From Shimia sp. SK013 (GTDB lineage: Bacteria > Pseudomonadota > Alphaproteobacteria > Rhodobacterales > Rhodobacteraceae), in NCBI RefSeq assembly GCF_001292625.1, contig NZ_LAJH01000013.1, forward strand, positions 183,793 through 247,792: 64,000 bases of DNA. The letters run 5' to 3'. Positions 56,389-64,000 of this stretch are shown piece after piece; the first letter of the stretch is position 1; the number at the start of each line of letters is the position of its first letter. The position numbers were made by a program, and so were the translations under genes. Under the pieces are notes generated by a model. It did not search any database and was not told the DNA's origin. It saw only the letters and a list, made by a program, of their open reading frames with translations.

Positions 56389-57135
56389 TCAGGAAAAGAG
56401 CATTCCGCCGTTCACATCAATATTGGTGCCGGTTACGAAAGACGACTCGTCGCTGGCCAAGAAGCCGACCACTTTGGCCACCTCTTCGGATGACCCTTCC
56501 CGCTTCAGCGGCGTGATACCGGCTACGTGTTCGCGCACCGCATCGGCTGTAAACGTGTTGTGGAAATCTGTGTCGATCATGCCGGGGCACAAGCTGTTGA
56601 CGCGAATATCAGGCCCCAACTCTTTGGCCAGTCCACGTGTCAGCGTCATAACGGCGCCTTTAGACGCGCCATAGGCCGCCGCGCCAGGGCCACCTCCGTC
56701 ACGCCCTGCTTGGGACGCCAAGCCGACGATGGACCCGCCCTTGGCCATATGCGGCAAGCTCGCCGAGACCATCAACATAAATGACGTCAGGTTCACGTCC
56801 ATGACCGCATTCCAGTGCGCCAACGTCATCTCGGACATTTTCACCCGCTTAAGCAACCCGCCGGTCACATGCACCAACACATCAACGCTTCCGAATTTGG
56901 CAACGGTTGCATCAACAATCGCGGCAACGTCGGCCTCTTTGGTCAGGTCGCCTTGCATCGCCAGAGCTTGCCCGCCTGCAGCCTCGATCTCGGCCACAGC
57001 GCTTTCGGCGCCAGTCGAACTTGCAAAATAGTTTATGACAACGTTGGCCCCGCGCGCGGCCAGTTCCATCACACAGGCGCGCCCGATGTCGCGCCCGCCA
57101 CCCGTCACAATTGCCGTTTTGCCCTTGAGATCCAT
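56389..57135 (-). CDS. Short-chain dehydrogenase/reductase (SDR)
   Basis: The 248-residue SDR has TGGGRDIG for cofactor binding, YGASK (YxxxK) and the terminal [11 protein letters not shown]. The usual NNAG is replaced by HVTGG, an unusual variant. GAGGG lies before the ATG at 57135. It follows the GntR gene after 263 bp that carry three copies of the TACAAAT motif also found upstream of the TRAP and aldehyde dehydrogenase genes. It probably oxidises the hydroxy-acid or sugar handled by that operon. Confidence 0.88.
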   Translation of the reverse strand: MDLKGKTAIVTGGGRDIGRACVMELAARGANVVINYFASSTGAESAVAEIEAAGGQALAMQGDLTKEADVAAIVDATVAKFGSVDVLVHVTGGLLKRVKMSEMTLAHWNAVMDVNLTSFMLMVSASLPHMAKGGSIVGLASQAGRDGGGPGAAAYGASKGAVMTLTRGLAKELGPDIRVNSLCPGMIDTDFHNTFTADAVREHVAGITPLKREGSSEEVAKVVGFLASDESSFVTGTNIDVNGGMLFS

Positions 57136-57216
57136 GACACCCTCTTTGTGCTGCGGCCCGCGAATTGGCGGACCTGTTTCATCACAGGAGGTATCGCAGG
57201 ATGGCGCCTTTATCAA

Positions 57217-57233
57217 TACAAATATTTACAAAT
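57217..57233. promoter_or_regulatory. Candidate FadR-family sites upstream of the SDR (two TACAAAT)
   Basis: TACAAAT occurs at 57217-57223 and 57227-57233, one helical turn apart. A third copy is at 57371-57377 close to the end of the GntR gene. The same word appears in the two other promoter gaps of this operon. Confidence 0.4.
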
Positions 57234-57398
57234 TCAGATCCCGCCAAGAGACGCTGTGGCAATGCGACGGATCCAGCTTATCGCGCTGATAGTAAAGTAT
57301 TTTTTGGATCATCCCCATGGAAAGGACCGAAAAATTCACGCCAGAGGATCACTGTGATTTGCCAATAACTTACAAATTTCCACAATCAAGAGACGGGC

Positions 57399-58124
57399 TT
57401 ACTGCCCTTCAAACACCCGCATCCGGGCGTTATCCACATGGGCACGCATCGCCAAACGTGCGGCTTCGCTGTCGCGTGCGTCGATGGCTTCCATAATCGC
57501 ATAATGCTCGCGCTGGACCATCTCCATCCGCTCTTTGGGTTTGGTCAGAGACAGATTGCGGGTCAGGTTCAGGCCAATCAGGATATTGGGCTTCATCGAC
57601 GCGCGCGCAGCTGAGAAATACTGATTGCCAGACGCCGTGCAGATCGCCTCGTGAAAAAGCTCATCCGTGTCCACGCCCAACTCATCGCGCGCCACGCAGC
57701 GGTCCAACTCCTCCAGAGCTGCCCGCATCGCTTTGAGGTCGGCGTCACTGCGCCGCGCTGCTGCCAGAAAGGCCGCCTCGCCCTCGATTGCCACGCGAAA
57801 TTCGAAGGTACGTTGAATATCCGCAATCGAGCCCACTGGCGCAAAATCCAGCACTGCGCCTTCGGGGCGACGCTGCACAAACGATCCGGATCCCTGCCTT
57901 GAAACGACAACACCGTCTTCGCGCAACTGCTTCAACGCTTGCCGCAACACCGGACGAGACACTTCCAACTGCTCACTTAGCTTGTGTTCTGTCGGAAGCT
58001 TTGCCCCAACCGCAAATTCGCCGCTTACGATCATCGACAAGATGTTTTCATAACACCGATCCGACAACGTACGGTCTTTGCCACGGCGGGCAGCGGTTTT
58101 CACATTGGGGTCTTCAAGGGTCAT
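57399..58124 (-). CDS. GntR-family regulator, FadR subfamily
   Basis: The 241-residue regulator has an N-terminal winged helix (LPTEHKLSEQLEVSRPVLRQALKQLREDGVV, then GSGSFV) and a helical FCD domain with metal-ligand residues (DELFHEAICTASGN and a final REHYAIMEAIDARD with H). Such regulators bind a small organic acid. The ATG overlaps the stop of the RraA-like gene (ATGA); a GTG at 58145 is an alternative. Being encoded in the operon, it probably represses the TRAP, aldehyde dehydrogenase and SDR genes through TTACAAAT-like sites. That is inference. Confidence 0.88.
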   Translation of the reverse strand: MTLEDPNVKTAARRGKDRTLSDRCYENILSMIVSGEFAVGAKLPTEHKLSEQLEVSRPVLRQALKQLREDGVVVSRQGSGSFVQRRPEGAVLDFAPVGSIADIQRTFEFRVAIEGEAAFLAAARRSDADLKAMRAALEELDRCVARDELGVDTDELFHEAICTASGNQYFSAARASMKPNILIGLNLTRNLSLTKPKERMEMVQREHYAIMEAIDARDSEAARLAMRAHVDNARMRVFEGQ

Positions 58125-58837
58125 CGGTTTTTGCGTTGCCTCCACGAAGCGAATTTTTCGGCGGTACCCGGATCGGTCGGCGGATACAGCCCGAATGTTG
58201 ACACGCCCTCTTGCACCATTTCCAGAACGAAGTCTTCAAAGACTGTCATTTCTGCCGACTCTGTGGCGATTTGTTCCACAAGATGCGCCGGAATACACAC
58301 CACACCCTCGCCGTCACCGACGATCACGTCACCCGGAAAGACCGAAACGCCACCACAAGCCACCGGATCGTTGATCGCAACCGCGTGGTGGCTGATCAAA
58401 TTGGTCGGCGCACTTGGGCGTGTGTGATAGGCGGGCATGTTCAGCTCGGAAATCTCCGGCGTGTCGCGAAACCCACCATCTGTCACAATGCCTGCGACGC
58501 CTTTGGTCTGCAAACGCGTTACCAAAATACCCCCCGCCGATGCTGCCGAGGCATCCTGGCGCGAGTCGATCACAAACACCGCGCCTTCGGGACACTCTTC
58601 GACGCCTTTGCGTTGCGGATTGTCCCGATCGGCAAAGCTTTCGAGCATGTCCAGATCTTCACGCGCGGGAATGTAGCGCAAGGTATATGCCTCGCCGACC
58701 ATGTTCTTGCCGGGATTCAGCCGATGTGGTCCCTGAAAGAAAATGTTGCGAAAGCCGCGCTTGAACATCGCAGTGGTCAGGGTTGCGGTGCTGACATCCA
58801 TCAACATGTCGCGGATTTCTTTGGTCAGAACAGTCAT
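58121..58837 (-). CDS. RraA/HMG-aldolase-family protein
   Basis: The 238-residue protein belongs to the RraA fold. DGGFRD holds the Arg-Asp pair that in 4-hydroxy-4-methyl-2-oxoglutarate aldolases binds the pyruvate end and the metal, and GDGEGVVCIP is the family C-terminal motif. Many family members split hydroxy-keto-diacids or decarboxylate oxaloacetate; RNase E control is typical only of true RraA. Here it lies between TRAP transporter and GntR genes next to a ketoglutarate-semialdehyde-type dehydrogenase, so a catabolic aldolase or dehydratase role is likelier. Confidence 0.83.
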   Translation of the reverse strand: MTVLTKEIRDMLMDVSTATLTTAMFKRGFRNIFFQGPHRLNPGKNMVGEAYTLRYIPAREDLDMLESFADRDNPQRKGVEECPEGAVFVIDSRQDASAASAGGILVTRLQTKGVAGIVTDGGFRDTPEISELNMPAYHTRPSAPTNLISHHAVAINDPVACGGVSVFPGDVIVGDGEGVVCIPAHLVEQIATESAEMTVFEDFVLEMVQEGVSTFGLYPPTDPGTAEKFASWRQRKNR

Positions 58838-58847
58838 AGGGTTTCCC

Positions 58848-60128
58848 TCAGTCAAACAGCGATGGCAGGAACAAAGACACCGCCGGCACATAGGTCACAA
58901 GAATCAACGCGAACAGGATCGCAAGGTAGAACGGCCAGATCGTTTTGAGCGTTTCTTCGATCCGGATACGCCCAACAGCACAGCCGACAAACAGGCAGGT
59001 GCCCACCGGAGGCGTACACAGACCAAGCCCAAGGTTCACCAACAGCATGATGCCAAATTGCTCAGGCTCCATGCCAAGGTTCTTTACGATAGGCAAAAAG
59101 ATCGGCGTACAAATCAGGATCAGCGCTGCCATGTCCATAATCATGCCCAACACCAGCAGCATCAGGTTGATCATCAGCAGGATCGCGAATTTGCTATCCG
59201 AGATGCCTAACATGAACGAGCCAAGCTTGTCCGGCACTTGATAGAGCGCCAGAAGATAAGCAAAGGAGCTGGCAAACCCGATCAGAACCATAACCATCGC
59301 GGTGGTGCGTACGGCTTGAACAACAGCGGTTTTGAACCCATTCCAATCCAGCGAGCGATAGACAAAGAACGTCAGCAACAGCGCATAAATTGCACCAAAG
59401 GCACCGGATTCCGTCACAGTAAAGACGCCAGACAGCACCCCACCAACGATGATCACAGCGGTAACCAAACCTGGCAACGCGGCGAGCGACGAACGCCAGA
59501 CCTCACCCCACCCAGGGAACTTCTCCGCTGGGTAGTTGTGTTTCACTGCAATGATATAGGCCGCCACCGCTAGGCAGACACACATCAGGATACCCGGCAC
59601 AACGCCCGCGAGGAACAGTTGCGAAATCGACAGACCGCCACCTGCGGCAACCGCGAAAATGATCATGTTGTGGCTGGGCGGAATGACGATGCCCGCAATT
59701 GATGAGGTCACGGTGACGTTCACCGCATAGTCGGGCCGATAGCCGCGCTCTTTCATCACCGGAATGAGGATCGAGCCAAGCGCCGAGATGTCTGCAACCG
59801 CTGACCCCGAGATACCGCCAAACAGCATGCTGGAGAAGATGTTCACCGACGCAAGGCCACCACGAATGTGCCCCACGAGCGCCGAAGCGAATTTCACCAA
59901 TCGCGCGGCGATCCCGCCGTGCAACATCAACTCGCCGGCAAAGACAAAAAACGGGATCGCCAACAGCGAAAACACCGAAATGCCCGAAACAGAGCGTTGA
60001 AAAGTGATCAGCAGAGGGAAGCCCTCGTACCAGAATGCGGCGGCTGCGGCGATGCCCATGGCGAACGCCACCGGCAGACCAATAATCACACAACCGAAGA
60101 ATGCGCCCAGAAGCAGTGCCAAACCCAT
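58848..60128 (-). CDS. TRAP transporter large permease (DctM)
   Basis: The 426-residue protein has about twelve hydrophobic segments with DctM marks (GLPVAFAMGIAAAA; GGISGSAVADISALGSILIPVM; IVIPPSHNMIIFAVAAGG; GLGLCTPPVGTCLFVG). It uses the sodium gradient to import the acid captured by the binding protein at 60737. It starts one base after the small-permease stop region (GTG TAA GATG) with AGGTCG upstream, so translation is coupled. Confidence 0.93.
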   Translation of the reverse strand: MGLALLLGAFFGCVIIGLPVAFAMGIAAAAAFWYEGFPLLITFQRSVSGISVFSLLAIPFFVFAGELMLHGGIAARLVKFASALVGHIRGGLASVNIFSSMLFGGISGSAVADISALGSILIPVMKERGYRPDYAVNVTVTSSIAGIVIPPSHNMIIFAVAAGGGLSISQLFLAGVVPGILMCVCLAVAAYIIAVKHNYPAEKFPGWGEVWRSSLAALPGLVTAVIIVGGVLSGVFTVTESGAFGAIYALLLTFFVYRSLDWNGFKTAVVQAVRTTAMVMVLIGFASSFAYLLALYQVPDKLGSFMLGISDSKFAILLMINLMLLVLGMIMDMAALILICTPIFLPIVKNLGMEPEQFGIMLLVNLGLGLCTPPVGTCLFVGCAVGRIRIEETLKTIWPFYLAILFALILVTYVPAVSLFLPSLFD

Positions 60129-60129
60129 C

Positions 60130-60660
60130 TTACACGACCTCTCCGTCGATATAGCTTTGTCCGCGCATCATCAGCGCAAGACGGAAAAGGGCGCGAAACC
60201 CGGCGAAAATGCACACCAGACCGCCACACAACAGGGCAGACAGGGTGCGAAAACTTTCTGGAATATTCAGCATCGGCAACATGGTCGACCAACCGAACTG
60301 AAACAGCTCAAGGCTCGCCACCATCATCAAAGCACCAAACACCGAAAGAACGACGTCGTTGAACAGGCGCAACGCGGCACTCACTTTGGGGCCCATTGCG
60401 TCGCGAAACAGTGTGACACCCAAATGGGTCTGCTCATGCACACCGGCCGCTGCGCCAAGATAGGCAATGTAGCACACCAGCAAGAGCGCCAGTTGCTCTA
60501 CCCACGTTGGTGTCGCGTTCAGCACGTACCGGCCAAACACCAGCCAGCCAAACGTGGTCACCAAAACCACCAACGCACAGGACGCGGCGAAAATGCAGAG
60601 ATTGCTAAGCCATCCCAGAATGCGCTCACCGCGATTTATCCAACCGGGATATTCTTGCAC
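60130..60660 (-). CDS. TRAP transporter small permease (DctQ)
   Basis: The 176-residue protein has four hydrophobic segments and the pattern WLVFGRYVLNATPTWVEQLALLLVCYIAYLGAAAG, which is a DctQ hallmark (the W-x-E-E-like helix before HLGVTLFRDAM). It begins at GTG with GGGGAAG before it and partners the large permease directly downstream. An attenuator-like hairpin precedes it. Confidence 0.9.
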   Translation of the reverse strand: MQEYPGWINRGERILGWLSNLCIFAASCALVVLVTTFGWLVFGRYVLNATPTWVEQLALLLVCYIAYLGAAAGVHEQTHLGVTLFRDAMGPKVSAALRLFNDVVLSVFGALMMVASLELFQFGWSTMLPMLNIPESFRTLSALLCGGLVCIFAGFRALFRLALMMRGQSYIDGEVV

Positions 60661-60679
60661 TGTCTTCCCCCCAATTTCG

Positions 60680-60716
60680 AAAAAGAGAGGCGCCCCACGT
60701 TTGCCGCAGGGCGCCT
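60680..60716 (-). terminator. Terminator/attenuator between TRAP binding protein and permease genes
   Basis: AGGCGCCC pairs with GGGCGCCT over a 13-base loop. On the minus strand it is followed by CTCTTTTTC. It lies in the 76-bp gap after the binding-protein gene, which would make binding protein in excess of permeases. Confidence 0.7.
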
Positions 60717-60736
60717 GCCAAATTTGTTAACTCAGA

Positions 60737-61732
60737 TCATTCCGCGTTGCGGAACAGGTTGACCAGATCGGTCATTTCCGGGTTTGCAGACAAGAAGCTG
60801 TCATAGACAGGTGCCATCGCCGCCTGGAAAGCCGATTTGTCAGCAATCTCGTTCACGGTGACGCCGCCGGACTTTACAATTTCCATCGACGCCATTTCGC
60901 GCTTCTGCCACAGCTCACGCTGCAACTCGGTGGATTTGCGACCAGCTTCGCGTACAGCAGCCTGTTGATCCGCACTCAGCGCATCAAAAGTCTTTTTCGC
61001 CATGCACAGACACTCAGGGATGATCAAGTGCTGCGACATGGAGTAGTACTGCGCAACTTCAAAGTGGCTTGTGGATTCGTAAGATGGTGGGTTGTTTTCC
61101 GCACCGTCCACAACACCGGTCTTGATCGACTGGTACACTTCGGCAAAGGCCATCGGTGTGGCGTTGCCGCCCATGGCTTCGATCATGCCAACGAACAGGT
61201 CGTTGTTCATGACGCGCACTTTCATGCCTGCAACATCATCAGGTGTGTTGATTGGCTTGATAGAATTGTAAAAAGAACGTGCGCCTGCGTCATAGTAACC
61301 CAGAGCAACAATGCCTTTTTCTTCCAGTGCTTTACCAAGCGCTTCACCGCCGGCACCATCCATCAGTTCATACATCTGTGGAACAGATTTGAAAATGAAT
61401 GGCAGCGACACAACGTTGGTCGCTGGAACGGCCTGACCCATTGGGCCGAGGCTGAAGACACCAAAGTCAATGATGCCAAGGCGCAGTTGCTCGATCGCGT
61501 CAGGCTGAGAGCCCAGAACGCCCGAATGGAATACTTTGCCCTTGATGTCGCCACCGGTGGCTTCGGTCACGTCCGCCATGAAAGCTTCCATGCCATGCGA
61601 CACGGGATAGTCTTCAACGTGGATGTTCCAACCGCGCCAGTCTTTGGCTTCGGCTGCCAATGGCAGCATCATGCCCGCAGCTGCTACCGCTGCGGTCAGA
61701 GTCTTTTTCGAAATCATCTTCGCAAATGTCAT
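60737..61732 (-). CDS. TRAP transporter solute-binding protein (DctP)
   Basis: The 331-residue periplasmic protein has a signal peptide (AAEAKD) and the DctP fold; the family Arg that holds the substrate carboxylate is in GMKVRVMNN, followed by FAEVYQSIKTGVVDGAENNPPS. The ATG at 61732 has AGGAGG upstream. It heads the TRAP set and is separated from the aldehyde dehydrogenase gene by 181 bp with possible operators. The substrate should be an organic or sugar acid. Confidence 0.92.
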   Translation of the reverse strand: MTFAKMISKKTLTAAVAAAGMMLPLAAEAKDWRGWNIHVEDYPVSHGMEAFMADVTEATGGDIKGKVFHSGVLGSQPDAIEQLRLGIIDFGVFSLGPMGQAVPATNVVSLPFIFKSVPQMYELMDGAGGEALGKALEEKGIVALGYYDAGARSFYNSIKPINTPDDVAGMKVRVMNNDLFVGMIEAMGGNATPMAFAEVYQSIKTGVVDGAENNPPSYESTSHFEVAQYYSMSQHLIIPECLCMAKKTFDALSADQQAAVREAGRKSTELQRELWQKREMASMEIVKSGGVTVNEIADKSAFQAAMAPVYDSFLSANPEMTDLVNLFRNAE

Positions 61733-61745
61733 TTTGTCCTCCTCC

Positions 61746-61785
61746 TGACAATTTGTCAGATTTGTAACTCCCACACATTACAAAT
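61746..61785. promoter_or_regulatory. Candidate FadR-family operator upstream of the TRAP genes
   Basis: ATTTGTAA (61760-61767) and TTACAAAT (61778-61785) form a perfect inverted pair over ten bases. TGACAATTTGTCA (61746-61758) is a near-palindrome beside it. It is 30-50 bp before the binding-protein start. Confidence 0.5.
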
Positions 61786-61913
61786 TTTCACAACAATTTA
61801 TTTTGTACCTTGCAACTTACCATCGACGAAAAAGTGGCCGCACCCCTAATTTCAAAGGCGCGGCCAGTCAGTGCCGTTCGTTTAACAACGCGGCACGGAA
61901 GGGTTCTGTTGTC

Positions 61914-63398
61914 TCATAGGTCAGGCATGTTCTGATAACTCACCGGCCGCAAAAAGCGACGAATCGACAGCGTGCCCACCGAGGTGGCCCCAAAGTTTGT
62001 CGACGCCGGATACGGGCCGCCATGTACCATCGCATCGCAAACTTCGACGCCGGTCGGGAACCCATTGGCCAACACACGGCCTGCTTTGCGCTCCAACACA
62101 GGCAGCAGGCGCCGCGCCTCTTCATGATCAGAACCGTCCATTTGCAGCGTGCAGGTCAACTGACCATGCAGCGATTTGGCCAAGGCCAACCGCTCTTCTT
62201 CATTCTCAACCGTCACAACCATACCCAATGGCCCAAACACCTCTGTGCCCAACGCCTCATCCTCAAGCCAGGCTTGCGCCGTCGCCTGAAACAACTGTGG
62301 CGTTGCTTCGCGCGGCCCTCCGGTCGTTGCCAACACCTGCCGAACAGCCTTGGCTCCGGCCAACTGTGCCGTACCGATGCGATACGCTGACGCTATGCCG
62401 TCGGTCAGCATAGTTTGCGCCGCGACAGTTTCGAGTGCATCGCTTGCCGCCGTAACAAACGCCTCCGCCTGTGCGCCTTGCCGCAAGACCGCGATCCCGG
62501 GGTTGGTGCAAAACTGTCCCGCCCCCATGGTCAACGACGACGCCCAACCGACAGCAATTTCATTGCCGCGCGCCGACAGGGCTCCATCCATCACAAACAT
62601 CGGGTTGACCGATCCAAGTTCCCCAAAAAACGGGATAGGTTCGGGGCGCGACGCGCAAAGATCAAACAAGGCGCGACCGCCGCCCAATGAACCTGTGAAC
62701 CCGACAGCACGGATCAGCGGATGCTGTACCAATGCCTGGCCAACGGCGCGATTGCCGCCTTGGATCTGGCTGAACACGCCTGGATGTAGACCGCAAACTT
62801 TAATCGCCGCCTCGATGGCCTGCGCTACGATGTCTGAAACTCCGGGATGCGCCGAATGGCCTTTGACCACAACAGGACAACCAGCCGCCAACGCGGCCGC
62901 GGTATCGCCACCCGCGGTAGAGAAGGCGAGCGGGAAGTTGGAGGCACCAAACACAGCAACCGGACCAATCGGGCGTTGTCTCAGTCGAATGTCAGGCCGT
63001 GGCATAGGCGCGCGATCCGGCAAAGCGGGATCAAACCGCTCGTCCAGATAGCTGCGCGCCTCAATATGATCAGCAAACAAACGCAACTGGCCCGTTGTAC
63101 GCCCCCGCTCACCTTTCAGCCGACCTTCGGGCAAGCCGGTTTCTTTGACACCCATTGTCGTGATGTCCGCGCCACGCTGTTCGATCTGATCGGCAATTTC
63201 ACGCAAAAAGGTCGCGCGCGTCGCGTCGTCCGAATAGCCATAACTCCAGAACGCCGCCTCGGCCTCTTCGCAGGCACGCGTGACATCTGCCACAGTACCG
63301 CGCGCAAAATAGTCTTCGTCGCCCTGTACCGGTTCATTGGCAAATGTCTCATCGCCGCCAGCCCAGTTGCCGGCAATCAGGTGTTTTCCGATCAGCAT
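61914..63398 (-). CDS. Aldehyde dehydrogenase, 2-oxoglutarate semialdehyde dehydrogenase-like
   Basis: The 494-residue enzyme resembles the NADP-type ketoglutarate-semialdehyde dehydrogenases of sugar-acid and hydroxyproline breakdown (IGPVAVFGASNFPLAFSTAGGDTA; GFTGSLGGGRALFD; GELGSVNP with the catalytic Glu; GQFCTNPG with the catalytic Cys). AAGGAC lies seven bases before the ATG. It is the first gene of the set that runs through TRAP, RraA-like, FadR-like and SDR genes. The likely scheme is import of an acid, conversion by RraA-like enzyme and SDR, and oxidation to 2-oxoglutarate. Confidence 0.88.
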   Translation of the reverse strand: MLIGKHLIAGNWAGGDETFANEPVQGDEDYFARGTVADVTRACEEAEAAFWSYGYSDDATRATFLREIADQIEQRGADITTMGVKETGLPEGRLKGERGRTTGQLRLFADHIEARSYLDERFDPALPDRAPMPRPDIRLRQRPIGPVAVFGASNFPLAFSTAGGDTAAALAAGCPVVVKGHSAHPGVSDIVAQAIEAAIKVCGLHPGVFSQIQGGNRAVGQALVQHPLIRAVGFTGSLGGGRALFDLCASRPEPIPFFGELGSVNPMFVMDGALSARGNEIAVGWASSLTMGAGQFCTNPGIAVLRQGAQAEAFVTAASDALETVAAQTMLTDGIASAYRIGTAQLAGAKAVRQVLATTGGPREATPQLFQATAQAWLEDEALGTEVFGPLGMVVTVENEEERLALAKSLHGQLTCTLQMDGSDHEEARRLLPVLERKAGRVLANGFPTGVEVCDAMVHGGPYPASTNFGATSVGTLSIRRFLRPVSYQNMPDL

Positions 63399-63512
63399 GT
63401 TGTGTCCTTAATTCGTCAAGTTGTGCAGTCGCTGAGTGCCCAATTCCGCACCGACGTCTTACCGACGCGATGCAGACGCTTTGCAGACAGGGACATTTGG
63501 TCGTCAGTCACC

Positions 63513-63531
63513 ACAGGTTGCGGTAACCTGT
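63513..63531. promoter_or_regulatory. Palindrome ACAGGTT-N5-AACCTGT
   Basis: A perfect 7-bp inverted repeat with a 5-base centre lies about 115-133 bp before the aldehyde dehydrogenase start. Its form suits a dimeric regulator; which one is unknown. Confidence 0.45.
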
Positions 63532-63542
63532 CAATCCAAATT

Positions 63543-63550
63543 TTACAAAT
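63543..63550. promoter_or_regulatory. TTACAAAT site upstream of the aldehyde dehydrogenase
   Basis: This is a copy of the word shared with the gaps before the TRAP and SDR genes; ATTACAACT follows eight bases later. Confidence 0.35.
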
Positions 63551-63573
63551 TATTACAACTTTGGAGGGGCGGG

Positions 63574-63672
63574 ATGGCGAGAGCGAGTGTGCCTCAGAAG
63601 GGCAATTGTACAACCGCCGCCGAAGTGCCCCGCAAGGAAACATGCACATCTGCCCCGACTGTCGGGGATTAA
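63574..63672 (+). CDS. Possible small ORF with strong ribosome site
   Basis: A 32-codon frame begins at ATG six bases after GGAGG and ends at TAA. The peptide (MARASVPQKGNC...) has two cysteines and no recognised motif. It may be a real small gene, the start of a decayed gene, or chance. Nothing downstream continues it convincingly. Confidence 0.25.
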   Translation: MARASVPQKGNCTTAAEVPRKETCTSAPTVGD

Positions 63673-63906
63673 CACAACCGGTTGTGTACGCACGTGTCCG
63701 TCGAAGACCCAGTGCCGGGGGCTTTGCGCCACTTCCAACAATAAGCAGGTCTATGCTCGCAGGCCTGTTCTCTGACGTTTTGGGACAGGGCAAAACTCCA
63801 GTTCAGGCAATCTTCCAGCGATTTTTGCCATTTCTGATGATTTTGACGCCTCATCAGTCCGAATATCACGTCGGCTACGCTTTAGAAGCTGAGATCCATG
63901 TTCCAG

Positions 63907-63933
63907 AAACAACAAAACCGCCCCGGAGGGCGG
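63907..63933 (-). terminator. Terminator-like hairpin at right end
   Basis: CCGCCC pairs with GGGCGG around CGGA. On the minus strand it is followed by TTTTGTTGTTT, so it would end a gene entering from the right of the window. Confidence 0.6.
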
Positions 63934-64000
63934 CTTGGTTTAAAACATCGTAATTGAGAGATACGTATTATACGAGGTCGTTTACTAGGTCTGGCGATGA

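Larger units (their letters stand above)
63399..64000. other. Right-end region with promoter elements and no clear gene
   Basis: The first 150 bp are the probable promoter of the aldehyde dehydrogenase, with a palindrome at 63513-63531 and a TTACAAAT copy at 63543-63550. The remainder holds a possible 32-codon frame and a minus-strand terminator-like hairpin. I found no protein family match in any frame; a degraded gene is possible. Confidence 0.5.

Noticed and set aside
62847..63953. 368-codon plus-strand frame running out of the aldehyde dehydrogenase into the right-end gap
   Set aside because: Most of it is antisense to the dehydrogenase; the part beyond matches nothing and has no ribosome site at its start.

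Overview
The window reads as chromosomal DNA of a GC-rich marine alphaproteobacterium, most likely Rhodobacterales (Roseobacter group). This is inferred from the protein families (TRAP and TAXI transport, ExoY-type sugar transferase, roseobacter-like exopolysaccharide genes, sugar ABC transporter with LacI) and from codon use. No rRNA, tRNA, CRISPR array, complete insertion sequence or prophage was seen.

Region 1 (1-10928) is the right part of a hybrid polyketide/nonribosomal peptide cluster cut by the left edge. It holds a type I PKS whose visible order is AT-KR-DH-ACP-TE, a GT2 glycosyltransferase, a one-module NRPS (formyltransferase, degenerate condensation remnant, adenylation domain split by a luciferase-like monooxygenase, carrier protein) and an Sfp-type phosphopantetheinyl transferase. 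All are translationally coupled.

Region 2 (11003-28289) is an exopolysaccharide locus. It has a Wzz/GumC-like chain-length protein at one end and a CpsD-like ATPase with a broken P-loop at the other. Between them lie an ExoY-like initiating transferase, a Wzy-like polymerase, two acetyl/acyltransferases, a GMC oxidoreductase with a cysteine cluster, SDRs, a WecG/TagA transferase, GT4 and GT2 enzymes, Gfo/Idh dehydrogenases and a Gfo/Idh-epimerase fusion.

Region 3 (28771-36145) is a complete agmatine deiminase pathway: putrescine carbamoyltransferase, carbamate kinase, APC antiporter, agmatine deiminase. GC-rich hairpins sit in every intercistronic gap. A paralogous APC permease and a LysR regulator follow.

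Region 4 (36218-45596) is the most unusual part. Two operons diverge from a 40-bp AT-rich spacer, and all nine products carry signal peptides or membrane anchors. They include two caspase-like proteases with intact His/Cys dyads, an OmpA-like protein, a DUF4384-like protein, an orphan TAXI binding protein and four proteins I do not recognise. I propose it as an undescribed envelope caspase system; the function is unknown.

Region 5 (45603-63398) is catabolic, all on the minus strand except one regulator. It holds a choline-dehydrogenase-like GMC enzyme, a long-form glutamyl-tRNA synthetase, and a LacI-controlled sugar ABC operon with an isomerase and a dehydrogenase and three in-phase operators. 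It ends with a TRAP/aldehyde dehydrogenase/RraA/FadR/SDR operon whose three upstream gaps share a TTACAAAT motif. The last 600 bp hold little I can interpret.
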